Positions 8,068-19,297 of a stretch of DNA of 64,000 nt are shown piece after piece. The stretch lies in assembly GCA_020025275.1 (NCBI GenBank), contig JAHHSI010000003.1, forward strand, positions 1 through 64,000, given 5' to 3'. The DNA is from Oscillospiraceae bacterium (GTDB lineage: Bacteria > Bacillota > Clostridia > Oscillospirales > Oscillospiraceae). Position numbers and translations under genes: made by a program. How positions within the stretch are numbered: the first letter of the stretch is position 1; every line of letters starts with the position of its first letter. A model generated the notes under the pieces. That model had not been told where the DNA came from. It did no database searches and saw only the letters and a program-made list of their open reading frames with translations.

Positions 8068-9255
8068 TTAGCCGGCCAGACGGCGAGCTGCCGTAAAGAC
8101 ACTGCTATAGTAGGAATCTTGATCGAGATTGTGGATCTGGACTTCTTCACGGCCATTGGTGGAGGCGTGGATAAAATTGCCGCCGCCCAGATAGATCCCG
8201 CCGTGGGTGGTGGGACCACTGCCGAAATCAGGATCAAAGAAGAAAACCATATCCCCTGGCTGAAGAGCGGACCGATCCACCGGCGTGCCGTAGCCCAACT
8301 GGCCGTTGGTGCCGTGGGGCAGAGAGTAGCCGAACTGACCGAAGACAAACTTGATAAAGCCGGAACAGTCAAAGCCGTCGGGGCCGGCTGCACCGTAGAC
8401 ATAGGGATAGCCCAGATAGGCGTAGGCCAGATCGGCAATGGCCTGTCCCGAGGCGCTTCCGCCGCTGGAACTGCCACCGCTGTTGGTGCCGCCACCGCCG
8501 GAAGTATCTCCGGAAGAGCCGGAACCGCTACCGCTGTCGGAGGAATCAACAGAACCGGAAGAACCGGTCCCCTCGTCCGGTTTTGAGAGACAGGGGGAGG
8601 CGTAGTCGCCGGAGATATAGCCGCTGCTGCTGCCGTCGGAGACGTAGAACCAGCCGTTTTCAAAACCCAGAAGGGTGAGATATGTATGGTGCGGAACGGT
8701 GGTGACCACCGCACTGTCGGCTGCAGCTGAAGAGCGCATATTCAGATCGTCCGTAGTGACCACATAGCCGGACAAACCCTCCGTGTTCTGATGTGCTGTG
8801 ACCAGCTCCGAAGAAATATAGCCGCTCTGGGAGGCATAGCCTACCTGATACCAGCTGCCCTCCTGCGACAGAATCGCCACCACGGCGCCGCTGTTCAGCT
8901 CCGTGACAATAGAACTGTCAGTGGAGGGGGCACTGCGCAGGCGCACACCGCTTTCCTGAAGGACACCGACGGCCAGCACAGAGGTGGACGAGGTGGGCAG
9001 GGAAACGGCGGCAGGGGCAGAGGAAAGATGGGTCATTTCGTTGTGCAGGTGCTGAATCTGAGTGTGTGCCTGAGAAAAAGCCGATTGTACCGGGGAGTTT
9101 TCTGACTCCAAAGCGGACTGCGTTTGGGCAGTGCTGGGCGGCGTGGGCACGTTTGCTGCGCCGGAGGGGGCACTGCAGCCCGTACTGAAGAGCAGTACGA
9201 AGGCCATAAGGATCACGGAAAGGGAGCGGAATGCGTGTTTCTCACAAGTGCGCAT
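8068..9255 (-). CDS. SH3-NlpC/P60 lipoprotein, putative peptidoglycan endopeptidase
   Basis: A 395-residue secreted protein starting with a lipoprotein signal (lipobox LLFSTGC, about residue 27). Two bacterial SH3 domains follow (about 90-150 and 160-220), then a Gly/Ser linker rich in GSGSS repeats, then an NlpC/P60 papain-like domain. The catalytic Cys is in FDCSGF (about residue 297) and the His in HGGIYLG (about 351), with a further His in FIHAS. Such enzymes cut D-Glu-diamino acid bonds in stem peptides, with SH3 domains binding the wall. The ATG at 9255 follows AAAGGAGA. It lies downstream of a small conserved gene with a 41-bp gap, so the two may be cotranscribed. Confidence 0.9.
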   Translation of the reverse strand: MRTCEKHAFRSLSVILMAFVLLFSTGCSAPSGAANVPTPPSTAQTQSALESENSPVQSAFSQAHTQIQHLHNEMTHLSSAPAAVSLPTSSTSVLAVGVLQESGVRLRSAPSTDSSIVTELNSGAVVAILSQEGSWYQVGYASQSGYISSELVTAHQNTEGLSGYVVTTDDLNMRSSAAADSAVVTTVPHHTYLTLLGFENGWFYVSDGSSSGYISGDYASPCLSKPDEGTGSSGSVDSSDSGSGSGSSGDTSGGGGTNSGGSSSGGSASGQAIADLAYAYLGYPYVYGAAGPDGFDCSGFIKFVFGQFGYSLPHGTNGQLGYGTPVDRSALQPGDMVFFFDPDFGSGPTTHGGIYLGGGNFIHASTNGREEVQIHNLDQDSYYSSVFTAARRLAG

Positions 9256-9296
9256 AGAAATCTCCTTTATCTCTTTGGTGAAAAAAAGACCGGCAA

Positions 9297-9593
9297 TTAC
9301 TTGCCGGCCAGTGCACGCTCCAGCCAAATGGAACCAACGTCCATTGCGGCGTAGAGACTGTCTTTCTCAGACTTTTTGACGATGCGATCCCGGGACTTGG
9401 CATTGGGATCGGTCAGCTGCAGCTGTACGGATACACGGGTGGCCACGTCCATGTCCTGTTCCTTTTTGGTTTCGAGGATCTGGAACATCACAATGTATTT
9501 GTCGGCCATGCTGCCGTAGTAGATCAAGTTGTCAATGCGGCGCAGCGGATGGTTCTTATAAACCAACGCCTGCCCTTTCTTTGTTTCTGCCAT
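9297..9593 (-). CDS. Conserved hypothetical small protein (98 aa)
   Basis: A soluble 98-residue protein with no signal peptide or membrane segment. It begins MAETKKGQALVYK and has a hydrophobic core around YIVMFQIL. I start it at 9593, after AAAGGAGC; a longer reading frame to 9785 lacks a site and overlaps ireB. It has its own promoter. I do not recognise a domain with known activity. The same-strand neighbours, an IreB homologue and a cell-wall hydrolase, do not settle its role. Confidence 0.7.
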   Translation of the reverse strand: MAETKKGQALVYKNHPLRRIDNLIYYGSMADKYIVMFQILETKKEQDMDVATRVSVQLQLTDPNAKSRDRIVKKSEKDSLYAAMDVGSIWLERALAGK

Positions 9594-9626
9594 AATCATT
9601 GCTCCTTTGAACCCATTAATACCTAA

Positions 9627-9655
9627 AGTGTAGCACAATGTACCCACGGTGTCAA
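9627..9655 (-). promoter_or_regulatory. Promoter of the 98-aa protein gene
   Basis: TTGACA (9655-9650) and TACACT (9632-9627), 17-bp spacer, minus strand, 34 bp before the start. Confidence 0.7.
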
Positions 9656-9684
9656 TCAAACGCCGGAAAGTTCCGGAAACTTCA

Positions 9685-9730
9685 GAAGAAGGAAAGAAAG
9701 ACCGGCTGCGGGAGAGTATCCCGCAGCCGG
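9685..9730 (-). terminator. Terminator of ireB
   Basis: A 12-bp GC-rich stem (9702-9713 with 9719-9730) followed on the minus strand by TCTTTCTTTCC. Confidence 0.7.
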
Positions 9731-9741
9731 AAAGTGGTTCT

Positions 9742-9987
9742 TTATAATCCCAGGTAGTTGCGGACCAACACCTGCAAAAGCTCATCCCGGTCGATCTTGC
9801 AGATCAGCGTACGGGCGCTCTTATAATTGGTAATATAGGTGGGATCCTCCGAGAGAATGTAGCCCACCAACTGATTGATGGGATCGTAGCCTTTCTCCTT
9901 CAATGCCTCATAGACAGAGGTAAGGATGTGGCGAATCTGCTCGTCTTTATCTTCGACAGCGTTAAACTTTCTTGTGAAATCGTCCAT
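9742..9987 (-). CDS. ireB: IreB family regulatory phosphoprotein
   Basis: A protein of about 81 residues matching the IreB (DUF965/YrzL) family. The family core is clear: a YEALKEKGYDPINQLVGYILSED-like run (split here as EALKEKGYDPINQ and VGYILSEDP), then a stretch of basic residues ending in LVRNYL. In Enterococcus the protein is a substrate of the IreK Ser/Thr kinase and affects cephalosporin tolerance. I choose the ATG at 9987, after AAAGGTGGT, over a longer start at 10020 that lies on the promoter's -10 box. The usual neighbours ruvX and alaS are not next to it; alaS is elsewhere in this window. Confidence 0.85.
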   Translation of the reverse strand: MDDFTRKFNAVEDKDEQIRHILTSVYEALKEKGYDPINQLVGYILSEDPTYITNYKSARTLICKIDRDELLQVLVRNYLGL

Positions 9988-10019
9988 GCAGGCTGACCAC
10001 CTTTCGTTAAACTGAGTCA

Positions 10020-10048
10020 AGTATACCTTGTTTTTCTTTTCCTGTAAA
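10020..10048 (-). promoter_or_regulatory. Promoter of ireB
   Basis: TTTACA (10048-10043) and TATACT (10025-10020), 17-bp spacer, minus strand. Confidence 0.6.
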
Positions 10049-10065
10049 GAGGAAAAGAGAGAAAA

Positions 10066-12756
<2,691 letters not shown>

Positions 12757-12776
12757 GATTCTATGCCCTCTCTTTC

Positions 12777-13802
12777 TCAGAACTGCTCCAGGAAGCGTAC
12801 ATCGTTTTCAAAAATCAGCCGCAGATCGGCGATCTTGAACCGGCCCATGGCCATACGCTCCAGACCCATACCGAAGGCCCAGCCGGAGTAGACTTCCGGA
12901 TCGATGCCGGACATCTCCAGCACCTTGGGGTGGACCATACCGGCGCCCAGCACCTCGATCCAACCCTCACCCTTACAGGTGGGGCAGCCCTTGCCGCCGC
13001 ACTTGTGGCACTGAATATCCATCTCACAGGAGGGCTCGGTGAAGGGGAAGTGGTGGGGGCGGAAACGGGTGACGGTTCCCTTGCCGTAGAGCTTTTCAAT
13101 CACGGTGTTGAGCGTGCCCTTCAGATCGGCCATGGTGACGCCCTGGTCGATGACCATTCCCTCCACCTGATGGAACATGGGGGAGTGGGTGGCGTCCACC
13201 TCATCCTTGCGGTAGACACGGCCGGGAGCCAGGATCCGGATCGGCGGTTTCATGGTGTCCATGGCGTGGATCTGCATGGGCGAGGTCTGGGAGCGCAGCA
13301 TCACACGGCTGTCCTCGTCAAAATAGAAGGTATCGGACCAGTCGCGGGAGGGATGGCCTTCCTCTGCGTTCAGACGGTCAAAATTATAATAGGAGAGCTC
13401 TACCTCGGGGCCGTCAAGAATGGTAAAGCCCATGCCTACAAAGATGTCCTTGATCTCATCGAGTGCCAGAGACATGGGGTGCTTGTGTCCGATGCGGAGC
13501 GGCTTGCCGGGGATGGTCACGTCCACGGCCTCGTCCTGCAGCTGTTGTTCCAGTTTGGCGGCGGCCAGACGCTCACGGGCGGTGTCGATGGCGCTCTCCA
13601 GAGCGCTGCGAACCTCGTTGGCCACCTGCCCCATCAGAGGACGCTCCTCAGGGCTCAGCTTGCCCATCTGCTTCAAAACGGCGGTCAGCTCACCCTTTTT
13701 GCCCAGATACTTGACACGCAGGGCCTCCAGTTCCTCGCCTGCGGCGCAGTGCGCAATGGCCTCCAGCGCACTTTTCCGGATGACTTCCAGTTGTTGTTTC
13801 AT
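12777..13802 (-). CDS. pheS: Phenylalanyl-tRNA synthetase alpha subunit
   Basis: The 341-residue catalytic subunit that charges tRNA-Phe. Class II motifs are visible: the DGPEVELSYYNFD region, SQTSPMQIHAMD, then FRPHHFPFTEPS and the closing GMGLERMAMGRF (motif 3). A CHKCGGKGCPTC segment before GWIEVLG is the usual feature of Clostridia PheS. The N-terminal coiled-coil arm for tRNA binding covers about residues 1-85. The ATG at 13802 follows GGAGTGAGG at normal spacing. It is the first gene after a T-box leader, and pheT follows. Confidence 0.96.
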   Translation of the reverse strand: MKQQLEVIRKSALEAIAHCAAGEELEALRVKYLGKKGELTAVLKQMGKLSPEERPLMGQVANEVRSALESAIDTARERLAAAKLEQQLQDEAVDVTIPGKPLRIGHKHPMSLALDEIKDIFVGMGFTILDGPEVELSYYNFDRLNAEEGHPSRDWSDTFYFDEDSRVMLRSQTSPMQIHAMDTMKPPIRILAPGRVYRKDEVDATHSPMFHQVEGMVIDQGVTMADLKGTLNTVIEKLYGKGTVTRFRPHHFPFTEPSCEMDIQCHKCGGKGCPTCKGEGWIEVLGAGMVHPKVLEMSGIDPEVYSGWAFGMGLERMAMGRFKIADLRLIFENDVRFLEQF

Positions 13803-13852
13803 GATAAAACCTCACTCCTCCAGTAAAATACAGAATTTCGGGACGAAAAGGT

Positions 13853-14090
13853 ATAAAAAAAGTCCTTTCCTCCCACCATCGGGACGAAAGGACAGAATAC
13901 TTCCGTGGTACCACCCAAATTCGCAACCGCAGCTGCGCACTCGATTCCCTGTAACGGAGGATGACCCGGCCGCGCATTTCCTCGCGGCAGCTCCCGGACG
14001 AACACAGCGATCCCGCCCTGCGCCGGCTTGCAGCCCGTGGACCGGCGCTCTCTGCAGGGGAGATTGTTCGCTGAACTTTCCGTTCAACGC
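13853..14090 (-). promoter_or_regulatory. T-box riboswitch leader of pheST
   Basis: On the minus strand the leader contains the T-box core GGGTGGTACCACGG (about 13919-13906), which pairs with the acceptor end of uncharged tRNA, followed by a terminator hairpin (GTCCTTTCGTCCC ... GGAGGAAAGGAC) and seven T residues ending near 13853. The long stem I region lies at about 13960-14085. A UUC triplet for Phe is present in that region, in TGTTCGTCC, but I have not folded the stem to prove it is the specifier. Uncharged tRNA-Phe should stabilise the antiterminator and allow pheST transcription. Confidence 0.9.
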
Positions 14091-14108
14091 TTTTCACTAA
14101 TATTATTA

Positions 14109-14137
14109 TTTATAACATAGTCGGTGGAAAGTTGCAA
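14109..14137 (-). promoter_or_regulatory. Promoter of pheST
   Basis: TTGCAA (14137-14132) and TATAAA (14114-14109), 17-bp spacer, minus strand, directly upstream of the T-box leader. Confidence 0.65.
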
Positions 14138-14226
14138 GGGGAATTTTCTGCGTGATTCGCCGAAAAAATCTCGCTTGCACCAAGAAAATGTGCTATACTA
14201 TCCACAGTGAAGAAAGGGGCGATGGC

Positions 14227-15081
14227 ATGGAGCAGGTCACGCTGGCCTATGTGAAAAAGCGGCTTCCGCATCGGGATCCGTGGGGCCATAAAGGCGATTT
14301 CGGAAAGGTCTTGTGTCTTTGCGGCAGTGTGGGCTATACCGGCGCGCCTGTGTTTGCCAGCCGGGCAGCTGTGCGCAGCGGAGCGGGACTGGTCTTTTTG
14401 GGGGTTCCGCAGACCGTGTGGCCGGTGGCCGCCGTAAAAAGCGACGAGGCGATGCCCTTTCCGCTGCCGGAGCAGGAGGGAAAGCTGTGCCTTGCCGCCG
14501 AGGAGGAGATCCGCCGCCGCAGTGCGGTTTCGGATGCGGTGCTGCTGGGTTGCGGCGTGGGACGCAGCGATCAAAGTGATGCGCTGTGCCGCCGCCTGCT
14601 GACACTGCCGGAGCCGCTGGTGCTGGATGCCGATGGCATAAATGCCCTGCAGGGGCATATGGATGCATTGGAGTGCCGCCGGGAGCGGATCACAGTCCTG
14701 ACGCCCCACGAAGGGGAATTTTCACGCGTAGGCGGTGAATTGACTCTGGGGCGACAAGTGGCTGCCCGGCGCTTTGCGGCCCGACACGGTGTGTACCTTG
14801 TTTTAAAGGGACATGAGACCATCGTGGCGGCACCGGATGGGCGTATGACGGTCAATACCACCGGAAATTCCGGCATGGCGAAGGGCGGCAGCGGCGATGT
14901 GCTGGCAGGGATCCTGCTGGCGCTGCTGGGACAGGGGATGGATCCGCTGGAGGCCTGCGCCTGTGCCTTATGGATTCATGGGAGAGCCGGAGATCTGGCG
15001 GCCGCGGCCAAGGGAGAGCGGGGTATGACGCCCTCGGACCTTCTGGAACAAATTCCCAGTGCCTTTCTGGAAACAGAGTAG
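14227..15081 (+). CDS. nnrD: ADP/ATP-dependent NAD(P)H-hydrate dehydratase
   Basis: A 284-residue ribokinase-fold enzyme that repairs hydrated NAD(P)H (S-NADHX/NADPHX) using ADP or ATP. The N-terminal KGDFGKVLCLCGSVGYTGAP, the LVLDADGINAL segment and the phosphate-binding NSGMAKGGSGDVLAG near residue 215 are all typical. The epimerase domain (NnrE), fused in many bacteria, is absent, so this is the dehydratase alone. I choose ATG 14227 after GAAAGGGGCG; upstream codons overlap likely promoter sequence. It begins a plus-strand run of nnrD, a lipoprotein gene and alr, an arrangement common in Firmicutes, where these genes sit close to alr and mazF. Confidence 0.9.
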   Translation: MEQVTLAYVKKRLPHRDPWGHKGDFGKVLCLCGSVGYTGAPVFASRAAVRSGAGLVFLGVPQTVWPVAAVKSDEAMPFPLPEQEGKLCLAAEEEIRRRSAVSDAVLLGCGVGRSDQSDALCRRLLTLPEPLVLDADGINALQGHMDALECRRERITVLTPHEGEFSRVGGELTLGRQVAARRFAARHGVYLVLKGHETIVAAPDGRMTVNTTGNSGMAKGGSGDVLAGILLALLGQGMDPLEACACALWIHGRAGDLAAAAKGERGMTPSDLLEQIPSAFLETE

Positions 15082-15134
15082 AGAGAAGCAGGGATACGGA
15101 GAGACTTCCGAAATGAAAATCGGAGGGATGAACC

Positions 15135-15707
15135 GTGAAGAGAGTATGGGCAATGATCCTTGGGGTCGTCTTTCTCTGCGGCTGCGGCAGCCGGCAGGAG
15201 CAGGCGGAAAAGATCCAACGTTACTATGGTGGGCTGGAAAAGGTGACCATGGAGGCCGAAGCGGTGGCGCATCTGGGGGGAGAAAACCGCAGTTTTACCA
15301 TCCGCTGCCTGTGGGAGCCGGAGGGTGCCACCACCACGATCCTGGCACCGGAGGAGCTCGAAGGGCTTTCCGCTACAGTGGCGGGGGAGGAGTGGCTGGT
15401 CAACTGGGACGGTGCTGCACTGGCGGCGGGCCGACAGCGGGAGCTGTCGCCGGCGGCCTGTATTCCGTGGATGCTCCACGCGGCGGCGGAGGGCTATCTG
15501 ATGGAAATCGGCCGTGAGCTGATTGACGGCATGGAGTGTCTGCGGCTGGCACTGGACACCACGGCCATGGACGGGGAGAAGATCCTGTGCACGATTTGGT
15601 TTACAAAGGATGACTTCGTGCCGTGTTATATAGAATTTTCAAGTGGCGGCGCGGTAGTCCTGACACTGCGGACGTTGTCTTTTGAGGCAGATGAAAAAGG
15701 AGAGTAG
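15135..15707 (+). CDS. Lipoprotein, LolA/outer-membrane-sorting-like
   Basis: A 190-residue secreted lipoprotein with signal peptide and lipobox FLCGC (Cys at residue 17). The mature part has the alternating short strands of a LolA/DUF4292-like half-barrel, in the style of the Bacillus YdcC lipoprotein that also sits next to alr. It starts with GTG at 15135, preceded by CGGAGGGATG. Gap to alr is only 3 bp, indicating one transcript. The function in Gram-positive cells is unknown; the fold suggests binding of a lipid or hydrophobic ligand outside the membrane. Confidence 0.7.
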   Translation: MKRVWAMILGVVFLCGCGSRQEQAEKIQRYYGGLEKVTMEAEAVAHLGGENRSFTIRCLWEPEGATTTILAPEELEGLSATVAGEEWLVNWDGAALAAGRQRELSPAACIPWMLHAAAEGYLMEIGRELIDGMECLRLALDTTAMDGEKILCTIWFTKDDFVPCYIEFSSGGAVVLTLRTLSFEADEKGE

Positions 15708-15710
15708 CAA

Positions 15711-16880
15711 ATGGAATCCACACTAAAGAGAACATGGGCGGAGATCGATCTGGATGCCTTGGAGCACAATTATCGGACGCTGCGCCGGCGGATTGGCCCG
15801 CACGTGAAATTTTTGGGCGTGGTCAAAGCAGACGCCTATGGCCACGGTGCAGTACAGGTGTCAGGTGTGCTGCAGGAGCTGGGAGCAGATTATCTGGCGG
15901 TGTCCAGCGTGGATGAGGCGATGGAACTGCGCAACCACGGGACCACCATGCCGATTTTGATTCTGGGCCATACGCCGCTTGAACAGGTGGGAAAGCTGAT
16001 CGATCACAAGATCACACAGGCCGTCACCTGTTTGGCCAAGGCGGAGGAATACAGCCGCGAGGCGCTGCGCTGCGGCGGGGAACTGACGATCCATATCAAG
16101 GTGGACACCGGAATGTCCCGCCTGGGTTTCCTCTGCGAAGGGGAACACTTCGAGTCCGGTGTGACGGGGATCTGTACTGCCTGCGGCCTGCCTGGTCTGC
16201 GTGCCGAGGGGATCTTTACCCACTTTGCCGTATCGGATGAGGAGGATGAGGAGAGCGTCCGCTACACCAAGGCGCAGTTTTCACTCTTCAGCCGTGTGGT
16301 CGAGGCCGTGGAAACGGTACGGGGCCAGCGCTTTGCCATCCGGCACTGCGCCAACACAGGTGCGGTGGCCTGCTATCAGGAGATGTATCTGGACATGGTG
16401 CGGCCCGGTTTGCTGCTCTATGGATACGGAGCCTTTGCACAACGACTGGGCCTGCGGCCGGTGATGACACTGAAAACCACTGTGAGCACCATCAAGGTCT
16501 ACGATCCGGGCACCACGGTCAGCTATGGCCGGCTCTATACGGCACCGGCGACCATGGTCATGGGCGTGGTGCCCTGCGGCTATGCCGACGGCTTTATGCG
16601 CAGCCTCTCCAACCGCTGCACGTTGATGACGGAGTACGGTCCGGCCCCCCAGCGCGGCCGGATCTGCATGGATATGTGCATGATCGATCTTACCGATCTG
16701 CCCGAGGTGCAGGTGGGCGACGAAGTGGAAATTTTTGGGAAAAACAATCCGGTGGAAACACTGGCGGAGCAGGCTGGGACCATTCCCTATGAACTGGTCT
16801 GCGCCGTCAGCAAGCGGGTGATGCGGGTCTACTTCCGACATGGCAGGGAAGTGGAACGTGAGCTTTTGCTGCGGGTGTGA
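15711..16880 (+). CDS. alr: Alanine racemase
   Basis: A PLP enzyme of 389 residues that interconverts L- and D-alanine for peptidoglycan. The PLP lysine lies in FLGVVKADAYGHG (Lys39), and the C-terminal beta-domain carries the catalytic tyrosine in TVSYGRLY. The family signatures HIKVDTGMSRLGF and RICMDMCMIDL are intact. ATG follows AAAAGGAGAG. It sits in an nnrD-lipoprotein-alr run, with a solitary mazF gene about 900 bp downstream, the classical order in Firmicutes. Confidence 0.96.
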   Translation: MESTLKRTWAEIDLDALEHNYRTLRRRIGPHVKFLGVVKADAYGHGAVQVSGVLQELGADYLAVSSVDEAMELRNHGTTMPILILGHTPLEQVGKLIDHKITQAVTCLAKAEEYSREALRCGGELTIHIKVDTGMSRLGFLCEGEHFESGVTGICTACGLPGLRAEGIFTHFAVSDEEDEESVRYTKAQFSLFSRVVEAVETVRGQRFAIRHCANTGAVACYQEMYLDMVRPGLLLYGYGAFAQRLGLRPVMTLKTTVSTIKVYDPGTTVSYGRLYTAPATMVMGVVPCGYADGFMRSLSNRCTLMTEYGPAPQRGRICMDMCMIDLTDLPEVQVGDEVEIFGKNNPVETLAEQAGTIPYELVCAVSKRVMRVYFRHGREVERELLLRV

Positions 16881-16919
16881 CCGCCGCCGGTGAAACGAAC
16901 AGAGAGAAAAGGAGCAGCA

Positions 16920-17585
16920 ATGACAGAACAATATCATTTGCCGGTCAAGTTCACGGAGGAAGAGCGGGAACGCTATGCCGCCTGGGGAATCAAAAAAGAG
17001 AAAGTATCGGCTCCGCTTTTCGTCTTATTCCTTTTGATAGCTGCAGCAGCCTGCATCATCACGTTTCTCATTTTGGCCTGTCTATTTGGTGATGTACGAA
17101 GCGCAAATTTATTTGCGGACGGAGCCCTGGCGTCCCTGATCTACGATCTGATCTTTTGCCTTTTGGCCATGCTGGTCTATAGGCCGCTGGATTGGCTGTG
17201 CGATCGGATCATGCATCGGCCGGAAGACCCACGAACGCTCTGCCTGGAACCGATGCCCGTGGGCGTGCGGTACACCTTGACACGGGGGAAAAAGGAACTG
17301 TGCACCGGCCTTTTGCCGTGGGATGTGTGGGAAAGCGCTGTTGTAGGAGAAACGAATCAAATTTGGATCCAGGGGGAATGCCTGACCATTGGATCCAACA
17401 CATTGGCCAGTATTTATCCCAAGGGGAAACAGCATATCTGGATGGATCATCCCCGTGAAAAACCGGTAGGAACGCTGCGGCTGAGCAAGATCCAGATGCT
17501 GATGAAGGGCTATCTGGCGTCACTGGAGGAGGAGCGGCGGGAGGCAGAGTGGCTCCGGCAGCACAGTGACGTACCGCATTGCTGA
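16920..17585 (+). CDS. Membrane protein of unknown function (two TM helices)
   Basis: A 221-residue protein with two membrane helices (about residues 28-55 and 68-90) and a soluble C-terminal part of about 130 residues rich in charged and Trp residues. The shape resembles YcxB-like proteins, but I cannot assign it. The start at 16920 follows AAAAGGAGC. It lies 39 bp after alr and before a strong terminator, so it is probably the last gene of that transcript. Confidence 0.7.
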   Translation: MTEQYHLPVKFTEEERERYAAWGIKKEKVSAPLFVLFLLIAAAACIITFLILACLFGDVRSANLFADGALASLIYDLIFCLLAMLVYRPLDWLCDRIMHRPEDPRTLCLEPMPVGVRYTLTRGKKELCTGLLPWDVWESAVVGETNQIWIQGECLTIGSNTLASIYPKGKQHIWMDHPREKPVGTLRLSKIQMLMKGYLASLEEERREAEWLRQHSDVPHC

Positions 17586-17588
17586 AAA

Positions 17589-17619
17589 AAGAGACTCTCG
17601 TCCGGAGAGTCTCTTTTTT
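17589..17619 (+). terminator. Terminator after the alr transcript
   Basis: Nine-bp stem (17591-17599 with 17605-17613) followed by six T residues; an A run before the stem makes it potentially bidirectional. Confidence 0.85.
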
Positions 17620-17800
17620 CCTGACGGAGGCGGGTATTTTTGGAATAGACACTCTCTCTTGGGGCGGAGCATAGGATGAAGCGGGACGGAAAGCCGTGGA
17701 ATTCATGGCCGGAGGAAGTATAAAGTTGACGGCAGCGTGGGACAATGAAAGTGACCCGCACAAAAACACGGGTACTTCTTGGCGGCGGAGAGTGAACTTT

Positions 17801-18166
17801 GTGGATACCAATGTAAAACGTGGAGATATTTATTACGCCGACCTCAGTCCCGTGGTCGGCAGTGAGCAAGGGGGCGTGCGCCCGGTGTTGATCGTGCAGA
17901 ACGATACAGGCAACCGGCACAGCCCCACGGTGATTGCTGCGGCCATCACGTCTCAAATGGGAAAGGCCAAGCTGCCGACACACATTGAAGTGGCGGCACA
18001 GTGTTGCGGGCTGCCCCGTGATTCCGTGATTCTGCTGGAGCAGATCCGCACACTGGATAAGCGGCGGCTGCGAGAACGGATGGGACGTGTGGATGGTGCG
18101 GTGATGGAAAAGGTGGATGCAGCCATTGCCGTCAGCTTTGGCCTGCAGCCCAGCAAGCTGGTGTGA
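17801..18166 (+). CDS. mazF: MazF/PemK (EndoA) family mRNA interferase
   Basis: A 121-residue toxin of the NdoA/MazF type, which cuts single-stranded mRNA. The family start VKRGDIYYADLSPVVGSEQGG (given here in two parts, VKRGDIYYADL and VVGSEQGGVRPVLI) contains the catalytic Arg, and ITSQMGKAKLPTH and DSVILLEQIRTLDKRRL are the later conserved blocks. I choose GTG 17801 with GGAGAG upstream. The alr neighbourhood is typical, but the expected upstream antitoxin gene (ndoAI-like, about 90 codons) is missing: only about 180 bp separate the previous terminator from this start. Confidence 0.93.
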   Translation: MDTNVKRGDIYYADLSPVVGSEQGGVRPVLIVQNDTGNRHSPTVIAAAITSQMGKAKLPTHIEVAAQCCGLPRDSVILLEQIRTLDKRRLRERMGRVDGAVMEKVDAAIAVSFGLQPSKLV

Positions 18167-18200
18167 GGACACCGGAGTGGATGGCCGAGGGACATCGGAA

Positions 18201-18246
18201 AAGAGCGCAGCGAGAACGCAGCATGCGTTCCGCTGCGCTCTTTTTC
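18201..18246 (+). terminator. Terminator of mazF
   Basis: A long hairpin with outer arms 18203-18212 and 18231-18240 and an inner stem, followed by five T residues. Confidence 0.8.
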
Positions 18247-18376
18247 TGCCCTTTTCGGGAGAACGGAAACAGCCGCCTCACCGAATCTGCCTGTTCAATG
18301 GTCCGTACGTGTGCTATAGTAGTTACAGCGCAGAGCGCGTATGAAAATTTGTCTGCGGAAAGGGAAGCGATGATTT

Positions 18377-19291
18377 GTGATCGATTTTTTGAAGAAGGAG
18401 CAAATTGACCCGGCCATTATCAGGGGGATCGAGGTTTTTCGGACGCAATACCCCCTTTTGGACGCACAGCGCAGTCGCGTGCCGCATCCGCGCTACCGAT
18501 ACTACGGCAGAGACATCTGGGAGCAGGCCGCCGCAGCGCTGCTGTGCGGTGAGAATTTGCTGCTGGCCGGAGGGAAGGCTACGGGGAAGAATGTTCTGGC
18601 AGAGAATCTGGCCATGGCCTTTGCCCGCCCCAGCTGGGATATTTCCTTCCATGTGTCCATGGACGCCTCCGGCCTGATCGGAATGGATACGTTTGAAGCC
18701 GGGCAGGTGGTGTTTCGCCCCGGACCGGTCTACCAGACCGCCCAACAGGGCGGCTTTGGGATTCTTGATGAGATCAACATGGCCAAGAATGAGGCACTGG
18801 CCGTGCTCCACTCGACGCTGGATTTCCGACGCGTCATTGATGTCCCCGGCTATGACCGGCTGCAGCTCCACGATGCGACCCGGTTCATTGGCACAATGAA
18901 CTACGGCTATGCCGGCACACGGGAGCTCAACGAGGCCCTGGCCTCCCGCTTTGTGGTGATCCAAATGCCGCCCATCTCGGAAGAGGGACTGGAAAAGCTG
19001 TTGGAGGGGGAATTTCCTACGCTGCAGCGAAAGTACCGCAGGCAGTTTGCCTCGCTGTTTCTGGATCTCCAAACGAAGTGTGAGAATGCGGAGATCTCCT
19101 CCAAGGCTCTGGATCTGCGCGGTCTGCTGGATGCACTCCGACTGATTCGGCAGGGGCTGCCGGCGGGGGCGGCACTGGATATGGGGATCACCAACAAGGC
19201 CTTTGACAGCTATGAGCAGAACCTGATCCGGGACGTGATCCGCACCCGCATCCCGGAGAAGATCCGGGCCGACAAGGTTTTCACGGAGTAA
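18377..19291 (+). CDS. MoxR-type AAA+ ATPase
   Basis: A 304-residue AAA+ ATPase with Walker A GGKATGKN (about residues 65-72) and Walker B GFGILDEINMAKNE (about 124-137); the sensor 1 Asn is in IGTMNYG. MoxR-type ATPases work with von Willebrand factor A proteins as chaperones that load metals or remodel complexes. The GTG at 18377 is preceded by GGGAAGCGATG. The vWA partner follows with a 6-bp gap. Which enzyme the pair serves cannot be told from this context. Confidence 0.88.
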   Translation: MIDFLKKEQIDPAIIRGIEVFRTQYPLLDAQRSRVPHPRYRYYGRDIWEQAAAALLCGENLLLAGGKATGKNVLAENLAMAFARPSWDISFHVSMDASGLIGMDTFEAGQVVFRPGPVYQTAQQGGFGILDEINMAKNEALAVLHSTLDFRRVIDVPGYDRLQLHDATRFIGTMNYGYAGTRELNEALASRFVVIQMPPISEEGLEKLLEGEFPTLQRKYRRQFASLFLDLQTKCENAEISSKALDLRGLLDALRLIRQGLPAGAALDMGITNKAFDSYEQNLIRDVIRTRIPEKIRADKVFTE

Positions 19292-19297
19292 GATCCC

